In this document: positions 6,921 through 12,268 of the stretch, piece by piece | Position numbering within the stretch: position 1 is the stretch's first letter | How the letters are laid out: each line of letters begins with the position of its first letter | Assembly (NCBI GenBank): GCA_029856055.1 | Contig: JAHQWF010000031.1 | Span: 1-12,268, forward strand | DNA from: Candidatus Njordarchaeota archaeon | GTDB lineage: Archaea; Asgardarchaeota; Njordarchaeia; Njordarchaeales; Njordarchaeaceae | DNA: 12,268 bases | Direction: 5' to 3' | The notes under the pieces: model-generated | Databases searched by the model: none | What the model was told of the DNA's origin: nothing | What the model saw: only the letters and a program-made list of their open reading frames with translations | Position numbers and translations under genes: made by a program

Positions 6921-8590
6921 TGGAGCTAGACCTATTTTTTAACCAAACTTATTTATTGTTTGTCATATTTCTTACATTCGGTATAGTTGGGTTTGTCTCA
7001 AATATATTATCAGAATACAGAGAGAAAATCTCCTATATTTCTGCAGGAATATCCGTATTTCTATTCATAATATTATTGCTTTTGAGAATAGATGTTGTTA
7101 ATTGGGTAAGCTTGAAACAATATATAGGAATAATCCTATCTATTTTCATAGCTAGTCTAGCTGTAGCTATAGCTAGTCAGTATAGTTTAGAGAAAGAGAT
7201 GGAAGCGAATATGAGGGGTAGGCAATACTATATTGGGGCGGTATTAAAGTCTTTTGCAATAAGTTTAATCCTAAACTGGGTACTATTCAAATTAATTCTT
7301 TTCCCTTCCGAGTGGTTGCCATCAGTATTTTATTCAATAGATAGTTTACTCGGATCTGCTTTAATAGCCTATATATTGGGTGCTGGCTTTGAATCAGTTG
7401 AATTAAATGGGACGTTGGGCGTACTAGGTGGATTCTTTAAGGGGTTAGCTACTAGCTCAATATTCGCTTTAATACTTTCATGCATATTTCAATGGATAGG
7501 GGTCGTTAAGAATTGGCAAATAATTCATGAATTCATTTTTAATACTGCACTAGTTTCTATAATTATCTCCATAATACTATATAGTGCGTTGCCACAGAGA
7601 GATAGGTACCTTCAGTTTCGAGGACCAAGTAGTAAAAGGCTTAAATTAAGAGTGTTATTTAGGGATGTTAGTATTTATCCGCATGAAAAAATGAGTTTAA
7701 GAGTAAGTAAAGAGTCAATTTTTGTTCCGCTTAAGATAGGAGGATATATCGGTGGGTATATCCAGGGAGACATCGAGTATAAAGTGAATTCAGAGCTTAA
7801 GAAGGTAAAAGGAAGGGCGGATGAAATATTAATTTTAGCCAGAGAAAGATTGCTTGATGATATCTATGAAAATAGCGAAGAGATAGAAAAAGAAGATTTT
7901 ATTTTCAGAGAAATCGATAGAAGCGAGATAGTTGAGAGAATTAACTCGATATTATCAGAAATTAAAGAAAGAAAGAAATCAGGTGTAGTAAAGCTACCTT
8001 TCGTCAGTATTATAGAGAGCGATGAATTTGATTACGTAAAAGCTGGACCGGTAACAATATACGATTTTAATGAAGGAGGGTCATATGTTAAAATTGGGCC
8101 TATAAAAATCATTGATGGAGATGTGGATGGAATCTTTAAGCTTGCTTACATCATTATCAGAGATCTTGATAGAGGTTTAATCAAGATAGTAACTAGAGGT
8201 AATAGACTAGTTATTAGTACCCCAGGAGAAAAAATTAAACTTAGTTCTGACTATGAGGAGTATTTAGCTGATGGAAAAAGAGTAAGAATAATGGGTGATA
8301 AGATAAGTGTTAGGGTTAATAACACTAAAATAATTTTGGAAGACGAGGAGAAAGCAATCATAAAGAAACCAGATAAGAAAATAATAGCTGACGGAGTATC
8401 TGGCACATTAACTATTATTACAAGTGATACAGGGAAAAAAGTACTGAAAAATAAGGAACAGGCGCTAAAAACTGTGAATAGGGTAAGGGAATCCGTATTA
8501 AAAATTATTAAAGAAACGTTAAAGGAGCCGGAAATAGATGAAGTAAAGGGACTTATTAGCTATCTAGACGAGTTACTAGGCAAGAGATAG
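6920..8590 (+). CDS. Multi-pass membrane protein with large soluble C-terminal region
   Basis: Unrecognised 556-residue protein. Hydrophobicity by eye suggests seven membrane segments, at about 9-29, 38-57, 67-86, 105-128, 138-156, 165-195 and 203-223. They are followed by about 330 polar residues. The soluble region alternates beta-rich stretches with a charged helical part (about 285-345). It contains a short internal repeat, VKAGPVTIYD and VKIGPIKIID. A beta-hairpin-rich stretch near VRIMGDKISVRVNNTKIILE through GTLTIITSDTG resembles the beta-blade style of DUF4097/toastrack-like envelope stress proteins, but I cannot confirm that. A helical C-terminus ends the protein. The start codon overlaps the stop of the HTH gene by one base. 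A membrane signal receiver controlling the HTH regulator, or a target it regulates, is the context-based inference. Confidence 0.75.
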   Translation: MELDLFFNQTYLLFVIFLTFGIVGFVSNILSEYREKISYISAGISVFLFIILLLLRIDVVNWVSLKQYIGIILSIFIASLAVAIASQYSLEKEMEANMRGRQYYIGAVLKSFAISLILNWVLFKLILFPSEWLPSVFYSIDSLLGSALIAYILGAGFESVELNGTLGVLGGFFKGLATSSIFALILSCIFQWIGVVKNWQIIHEFIFNTALVSIIISIILYSALPQRDRYLQFRGPSSKRLKLRVLFRDVSIYPHEKMSLRVSKESIFVPLKIGGYIGGYIQGDIEYKVNSELKKVKGRADEILILARERLLDDIYENSEEIEKEDFIFREIDRSEIVERINSILSEIKERKKSGVVKLPFVSIIESDEFDYVKAGPVTIYDFNEGGSYVKIGPIKIIDGDVDGIFKLAYIIIRDLDRGLIKIVTRGNRLVISTPGEKIKLSSDYEEYLADGKRVRIMGDKISVRVNNTKIILEDEEKAIIKKPDKKIIADGVSGTLTIITSDTGKKVLKNKEQALKTVNRVRESVLKIIKETLKEPEIDEVKGLISYLDELLGKR

Positions 8591-8609
8591 CGCTAAAAGC
8601 AAGTAATGG

Positions 8610-8686
8610 TGGTGGACGGGGCGGGATTTGAACCCGCGGCCTCCGGCTTGCAAGGCCGACGCGCTACCAGACTGCGCTACCCGTCC
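8610..8686 (-). tRNA. tRNA-Ala (anticodon UGC), encoded CCA
   Basis: Read on the minus strand from 8686, the cloverleaf is complete. The acceptor GGACGGG pairs with CCCGTCC; the D arm is GCGC/GCGC with AGTCTGGTA loop. The anticodon stem TCGGC/GCCGG has one T-G pair at 27-43 and loop CTTGCAA, giving anticodon TGC. The variable loop is AGGCC and the T arm is GCGGG/CCCGC with TTCAAAT. The discriminator is A (8613), followed by CCA (8612-8610) and a second CCA (8609-8607). No intron is present. Two oddities: pair 3:70 is A:U instead of the G:U identity element of tRNA-Ala, and the 3' end reads as tandem CCACCA. The gene is antisense to its plus-strand neighbours. Confidence 0.95.
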
Positions 8687-8709
8687 ACTGGTGTTCCATA
8701 CTTTCTTTA

Positions 8710-8720
8710 CTATTTTTTAG
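8710..8720 (-). promoter_or_regulatory. Candidate TATA box for the tRNA gene
   Basis: On the minus strand CTAAAAAATAG spans about 24-34 bases before the first tRNA base, a suitable position for an archaeal TATA-like element. The consensus match is loose and a second T/A-rich candidate lies about 10 bases further upstream. Confidence 0.3.
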
Positions 8721-8834
8721 GAATCTATAAAAAACTTTTCTATGGAATTTCTCAATTAAAATATTTATTGAAAGCGCATTATTTTGCACTCTAATATCTA
8801 CACTTTGATTGAGTATGGATTAAAAGTGGTTTGT

Positions 8835-9998
8835 ATGGAAATTAAGAAATTAGCGACCTTTGATTTATATCTACATGACGGAAAAGCTCCTAAGTGGCTA
8901 TTAGAAAAAATGAGAAAGCTGGGAAAAGCTATTTTTGATGTAATGTTATTAGAATTCGATCATAAAGATGTATTGTCAAGATTAGCGGATCCAATCTGGT
9001 TTCAAGCACTATCTTATGTATTAGGTTATGATTGGGATTCTTCAGGTGTAACAACTGTTCTTACAGGGGTATTAAGAGATATATTTAACCCAGATATAGG
9101 AATTATGGTGGCTGGTGGAAAAGGTAAGAAAGCTATTAGTGCGCCTAGGGATATTAGAAAAATTGGAGAGGTTTTTGGTTTTTCTGAGAGGAAAATAAAT
9201 GAGTTGATTCGGATAAGTAGACTTGTAGCTAAAGTAGATAATGCAATAATTCAAGATAGCCATCAATTATATCACCATACAATGATTATAAGTAAACACG
9301 GGGATTGGATTGTTGTTCAGCAGGGTATGAATCCGGATTTGAAAACTGCAAGGAGATACCACTGGGCATCGGAACGATTATCTAGCTTTGTTATAGAGCC
9401 TCACAAAGGTATAATAGGTCATATAAAGTTACCTTTTGTTTTAAATATGGCTTCAAGAAAAAGTTTGGAAGGGCAGAAAATATCTGTAGATATAGTGAAC
9501 GAAGGTATACCCAGAATAAGAAAGGATTTGAGTCTGTTAATAAATAAAATAAGGGCGATGCCAAAATTAACTGATTTTTTTAATGATGAAAAACGCGATG
9601 TTAAAATTGATCTCAAAGTTAAATTAAAATCTATTAACATAAAAATCATCAGGGAAAGGCTTAATTGGAGAGCTTTAAAGAGAGCTTATGAATTATCGCC
9701 TAGAAACTATGAGGAACTTATATCAACAAGAGGGATAGGTCCAAGTACAGTAAGAGCCTTAGCATTAATCGCTGAACTGATATATGGAGCAGAAGTATCT
9801 TGGATAGATCCTATAAGATATACATTTACTGTAGGAGGGAAAGATGGAGTGCCTTATCCAGTTAATCTTAAACGCATGGAGGAAATATCAGAATTTCTAA
9901 TAAGTATTATTGAAGACGCTAAACTAGGGAGAAAAGATAAATTAGAATTATTAAAGAGACTCTCTAAAATAAGTTCTAGATCACTTGCTCGATGGTAA
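8835..9998 (+). CDS. DUF763 (COG1415) protein with helix-hairpin-helix motif
   Basis: Member of a widespread, uncharacterised archaeal/bacterial family, about 387 residues. Family stretches seen are LATFDLYLHDGKAPKWL near the N-terminus, WFQALSYVLGYDWDSSGVTT, VAGGKGKK, DSHQLYHHTMI, VVQQGMNPDLKTARRYHW and IEPHKGI. A helix-hairpin-helix motif, STRGIGPSTVRALALIAEL, lies in the C-terminal half and suggests nucleic-acid contact; the biochemical role is unknown. The frame is open from a TTG at 8784. A TATA-like TTAAAATATTTA at about 8756-8767 would start transcription near 8787, and the family N-terminus fits the ATG at 8835, which follows AGTGGT, so I chose that start. The gene appears monocistronic. 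Confidence 0.9.
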   Translation: MEIKKLATFDLYLHDGKAPKWLLEKMRKLGKAIFDVMLLEFDHKDVLSRLADPIWFQALSYVLGYDWDSSGVTTVLTGVLRDIFNPDIGIMVAGGKGKKAISAPRDIRKIGEVFGFSERKINELIRISRLVAKVDNAIIQDSHQLYHHTMIISKHGDWIVVQQGMNPDLKTARRYHWASERLSSFVIEPHKGIIGHIKLPFVLNMASRKSLEGQKISVDIVNEGIPRIRKDLSLLINKIRAMPKLTDFFNDEKRDVKIDLKVKLKSINIKIIRERLNWRALKRAYELSPRNYEELISTRGIGPSTVRALALIAELIYGAEVSWIDPIRYTFTVGGKDGVPYPVNLKRMEEISEFLISIIEDAKLGRKDKLELLKRLSKISSRSLARW

Positions 9999-10015
9999 TA
10001 AAAATGATAACAAAG

Positions 10016-10026
10016 CTTTAAATATA
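10016..10026 (+). promoter_or_regulatory. TATA box for the candidate small RNA
   Basis: CTTTAAATATA is a strong archaeal TATA-like box, placed 18 bases after the DUF763 stop with no plus-strand protein gene for over 500 bases. A transcript would begin near 10046-10048, exactly where the sequence turns GC-rich. This supports an RNA gene downstream. Confidence 0.5.
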
Positions 10027-10046
10027 TTAAGGTACAGAATTTAGAA

Positions 10047-10110
10047 TTGACACCCCATGGTGGATGAAGAACCCCGGACGATAGGGATGAGGGGGACCAT
10101 ACTTCTTTTT
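10047..10110 (+). ncRNA. Candidate GC-rich small non-coding RNA
   Basis: Bases 10048-10102 are close to 60% G+C by count in a window near one-third G+C, a classic sign of structured RNA in AT-rich thermophile genomes. A TATA-like box sits about 26 bases upstream and a CTTCTTTTT run (10102-10110) could end the transcript. ATGGT (10057-10061) pairs with ACCAT (10096-10100) and, inside it, CCCC (10072-10075) pairs with GGGG (10091-10095). GATGA occurs twice (10063-10067 and 10086-10090), 23 bases apart, recalling C and C' boxes of C/D guide RNAs. No CUGA D or D' box is present, so I do not assign that class. No start codon with a convincing frame exists here. Either strand could be the functional one, since it also lies just past the gelsolin-like gene's stop. 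Confidence 0.5.
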
Positions 10111-10153
10111 AGACGGCCTAATGCTCGAAAAATATAAAAGAAGATTAATTTTC

Positions 10154-10468
10154 TTATCCAAGAATAGCCTTAATTTCTCCCTCAGGCATTTCCTCGTCTA
10201 TCCTAGCATACTTTGATAGTATAGATTTTATCTCATCCTTATCTTGTATTATACGGGCTGCTCCACCGAAAAATCGCCAGTTCAAAATATGTGCTATCCT
10301 GGCAGCTTTGAATTTATCACTAACAGAGGCTTTTTCTCCTACCCATAGATATATTATCCTACTTACATCATCCACAATGACTGCACAAGCATCATCAATT
10401 AACATCTCGTTGGGAGACATATTTTTAGCGTTTTTTATGCTATGTTGGATTACTATCCCCTTAAGCAT
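10154..10468 (-). CDS. Small single-domain gelsolin-like protein (putative actin regulator)
   Basis: A 104-residue protein. Its central part, DDACAVIVDD then IIYLWVGEKASVSDKFKAARIAHIL, matches the gelsolin-repeat pattern: an acidic turn plus hydrophobic strand, a strand ending in WxG, AS, an acidic residue, then a long helix rich in AA. By-eye alignment to gelsolin G1 places D26 at the calcium-binding D66 and D51 at E97. After the helix, GGAARIIQDKDE fits the following strand. Gelsolin-fold proteins cap, sever or bind actin, and single-domain versions are known in Asgard archaea. A eukaryote-type actin is encoded 7 kb away. The frame extends upstream to a TTG (10531) through a hydrophobic AT-rich stretch; I chose the ATG at 10468, preceded by GGGGTTTT, because the domain begins there. 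The fold call is moderately secure, the function inferred. Confidence 0.6.
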   Translation of the reverse strand: MLKGIVIQHSIKNAKNMSPNEMLIDDACAVIVDDVSRIIYLWVGEKASVSDKFKAARIAHILNWRFFGGAARIIQDKDEIKSILSKYARIDEEMPEGEIKAILG

Positions 10469-10540
10469 TTTAAAACCCCAAGTGCATTGAAAGTTAAAGA
10501 TAAAAATGAAAACAGTAATTAATTCAAACAAAACGATAGT

Positions 10541-10550
10541 TTAAAAATTT
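10541..10550 (+). promoter_or_regulatory. Candidate TATA box of the small unknown gene
   Basis: TTTAAAAATT-type sequence lies about 30-40 bases before the TTG/GTG starts at 10579/10582. The predicted transcript start is close to the start codon, which would give a leaderless or nearly leaderless message. Confidence 0.35.
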
Positions 10551-10581
10551 TTATTATTCCAGTAGTCACTAATTATTCTTG

Positions 10582-10845
10582 GTGAGTAAACTGAGCCAAA
10601 GTAATAAGAAATTGATAATACGAGGCACGAGAGAGGGTTTGTGGTTTGAAGTAGCTATGGTCAGCGATAGTGACAATATTATTAGTGGCGGAGAATTAGT
10701 AGCGACTTTTGAAGTAAATTACTCCAAGGAAGACAAGAAATTCAAGTTAAGTAAAATCAAATTCGCAGAAAATTTAGATAAAAAAACTAAGATAGCAATC
10801 ATAAGTGAAGTTAAAGATTTTGTAGAAAGTCTGAATACTTCCTAA
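10582..10845 (+). CDS. Small protein of unknown function
   Basis: An 87-residue protein from the GTG at 10582 (88 from the adjacent TTG at 10579). I do not recognise it. By eye it has four likely beta strands (KLIIRGT, LWFEVAMV, ELVATFEVNY, KFKLSKIKF) followed by a C-terminal helix (KTKIAIISEVKDFVESL), so a small beta-sheet plus helix fold. It has no cysteines, signal peptide or membrane segment. Composition and codon use match its neighbours, and the strand-like alternation argues for a real gene. It is divergent from the gelsolin-like gene across an AT-rich spacer. Its last 35 bases overlap the end of the opposing ATPase gene, tail to tail. Confidence 0.6.
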   Translation: MSKLSQSNKKLIIRGTREGLWFEVAMVSDSDNIISGGELVATFEVNYSKEDKKFKLSKIKFAENLDKKTKIAIISEVKDFVESLNTS

Positions 10846-12097
10846 TTATATCCCCTATCTTACTAAGTGCATTTTCTTGAAATTTCTCATCATCCTCAGT
10901 ATCTAAAAATAAGATATCGATATGCCAATGATTCATAATAGATTTCAATTCTGAATCCAGATTAGTTTTCTGGCAAATAATATACCCTTTTTTGGCGTTT
11001 AGAACATCCCTAATCTTAGCAAATTCAATTAATTTATCTTTGTTTAATTTACGTGATACTTGAAATAACAGCCCCTCCTGGAAAACTCTTAGATCATCAC
11101 CTACTATTGTATAATTTTTAAATAATTTTCTTAGTTTACGTTCAATCCCGAATCTTTTGTTTTGCTTAAATCCATGTGATACAAGATTATCTCTCATATT
11201 TTCGATATACGCTCTTATCAATGGATCACGAATGCATATCTCATCATCACAAATTCCAATTAAACCGATAGTTATTAGATGCTTGAATGTTCGTTTTCGC
11301 TCTAAACCGCTTATGTCTCTTTTACTAAGTAATGTCTTAATAATACCTAAAAATGCGTGACCATAAATTCTCAGGTAATCTCTAATATTATTTGTGATTA
11401 GAGCTCTAAGTACTCCGTCATTAAGACTACTTCTAATTAAATTTTCAACTATAAAATCATCCAACTTAACTCTATTAAAGAGGAGCCATTTATTAAGAAG
11501 CAATAATATTGCCTCTAAATAAAGTGGTATACCTCCGCTCCACTTGTAAATTGATAGCATGGCGGTTTTTGTTATATTCCCTCTTAAAGATCTATTAATT
11601 ATTTCATATACGATATCCTTGGAAAAAGGTTCTAGAGTGATTCTAAATGAATTGGCGAATAATGGTTTTATACTAGTGTAAAGAATCCTTATGTTCTTAA
11701 CATCTAATAATGAAAGAATGCTTCTTATTAATTTTGGCTTATAATCATGTAAATCATCGATTATTAAGATGATGTTCTTACCAGTTTCATCCACGATATT
11801 ACTTAATAGAGTTCTTAGGTCTAGGGTTTCAATACCATTATCTAAATTGATTTCGTTCAAAATTAACAAATTCTTTAAGCTTTCCTTTAAATATATTAAC
11901 GAATTTAACCCAAATGATGAATTAATTAAGATTGGAATAAATTTATCTGTATTTTTGGCTGAAGTCATTAATTTTTGGATTAAAAATGTTTTCCCAATTC
12001 CTTTCAACCCATTTATCTCAATTATATCGTGTCTCTTTAGGTTACGTAAAATCTCTGTCACTTCTTTAATCCTAGCACTATAAGTATGTTGGTTCAT
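10811..12097 (-). CDS. Archaeal ATPase of the Arch_ATPase (PF01637-like) / STAND type
   Basis: A 428-residue P-loop ATPase. Walker A is GLKGIGKT (30-37) and Walker B is IILIIDD (109-115), followed by LHD. A sensor-like ILYTS follows at 138-142, and WSGGIPLYLEA (186-196) is the GG-P motif seen in Arch_ATPase and Orc1/Cdc6 relatives. The middle third is helical with a likely winged-helix segment (about 265-305). The C-terminal part (about 330-420) has alternating strands and helices, including FQEGLLFQVSRKL and KGYIICQKTN, but no catalytic motif I can assign. DUF234-type ATPases carry a nuclease-like domain there and this could be a decayed version. Role unknown; such proteins are often linked to DNA transactions or stress. 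The start ATG at 12097 follows GGATGA in the leader. It overlaps the small gene at 10582-10845 by 35 bases. Confidence 0.8.
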   Translation of the reverse strand: MNQHTYSARIKEVTEILRNLKRHDIIEINGLKGIGKTFLIQKLMTSAKNTDKFIPILINSSFGLNSLIYLKESLKNLLILNEINLDNGIETLDLRTLLSNIVDETGKNIILIIDDLHDYKPKLIRSILSLLDVKNIRILYTSIKPLFANSFRITLEPFSKDIVYEIINRSLRGNITKTAMLSIYKWSGGIPLYLEAILLLLNKWLLFNRVKLDDFIVENLIRSSLNDGVLRALITNNIRDYLRIYGHAFLGIIKTLLSKRDISGLERKRTFKHLITIGLIGICDDEICIRDPLIRAYIENMRDNLVSHGFKQNKRFGIERKLRKLFKNYTIVGDDLRVFQEGLLFQVSRKLNKDKLIEFAKIRDVLNAKKGYIICQKTNLDSELKSIMNHWHIDILFLDTEDDEKFQENALSKIGDIIRKYSDFLQNL

Positions 12098-12268
12098 TCT
12101 AATTCATCCACAAATTATAAATGTAGAATGATTTAAGGTGTTTATCGGGACAGTGAGAAATGTAGATTAAAAATTAGAAATAATATTTTTGAAATACAAG
12201 GTCTTTTTTCTTTTTTAAAATAGCTCGCATATTATTCAAAAATACGTAAGTTTGAATGTATTTTAGAA

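Noticed and set aside
8606..8794. 62-codon plus-strand open frame across the tRNA
   Set aside because: Its first part is the antisense translation of the tRNA-Ala (a familiar artefact of tRNA genes); the rest is intergenic.
10047..10110. Box C/D guide RNA assignment
   Set aside because: GATGA elements are present with near-suitable spacing, but no CUGA D or D' box exists.
10469..10531. Hydrophobic N-terminal extension (TTG at 10531) making the gelsolin-like protein membrane-anchored
   Set aside because: The stretch is AT-rich promoter-like sequence, uses a weak start and precedes the natural domain start at ATG 10468.
12174..12266. Open minus-strand frame of 30 codons entering from the right edge
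   Set aside because: Low-complexity, Lys/Phe/Tyr-rich translation of AT-rich DNA with no recognisable motif; too short to support.
1..12268. CRISPR arrays, insertion sequences, integrase or attachment sites
   Set aside because: No regularly spaced repeats, transposase or integrase motifs, or tRNA-end direct repeats were seen.

Overview
The window is archaeal, AT-rich chromosomal DNA. Evidence: archaeal-type arginyl- and methionyl-tRNA synthetase proteins, a DUF763 protein, an archaeal-type ATPase, GGTGA-type ribosome binding sites, TATA-like boxes, TTG starts and a tRNA gene with encoded CCA. Two genes narrow the lineage. One is a 383-residue actin that aligns almost without gaps with eukaryotic actin (about 60% identity by eye over the central 154 residues, using a remembered reference). 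The other is a small protein resembling a single gelsolin domain. Together they suggest an Asgard or Asgard-related archaeon, perhaps thermophilic; this is inference and no search was run.

Layout. 1-1816 (+): arginyl-tRNA synthetase, 5' end outside the window, with an apparent one-base frameshift near base 35. 1939-3090 (-): the actin, convergent with argS, containing an internal block of very different codon use. 3356-5682 (+): a two-gene operon of a 2,4-diaminopentanoate-dehydrogenase-like oxidoreductase and a class III aminotransferase. 5731-6069 (-): stand-alone MetRS C-terminal-type tRNA-binding protein. 6219-8590 (+): a coupled pair, an ArsR-like winged-helix regulator and a seven-helix membrane protein with a large soluble tail, behind a palindromic candidate operator. 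8610-8686 (-): tRNA-Ala(UGC). 8835-9998 (+): DUF763 protein. About 10047-10110 (+): a GC-rich segment with promoter and T-run that looks like a small RNA gene. 10154-10468 (-): the gelsolin-like protein. 10582-10845 (+): an 88-codon-scale unknown. 10811-12097 (-): Arch_ATPase/STAND-like ATPase. 12098-12268: AT-rich, no supported gene.

Themes. Three loci belong to translation (argS, MetRS-beta-like, tRNA-Ala). The actin and gelsolin-like genes could form a minimal regulated filament system, although they lie 7 kb apart and are not co-transcribed. The HTH-membrane pair looks like a self-regulated membrane-linked sensor. The most unusual observations are the eukaryote-type actin with its mosaic codon use, the gelsolin-like partner, the tRNA-Ala lacking G3:U70 and followed by a tandem CCACCA, and the candidate GC-rich RNA.
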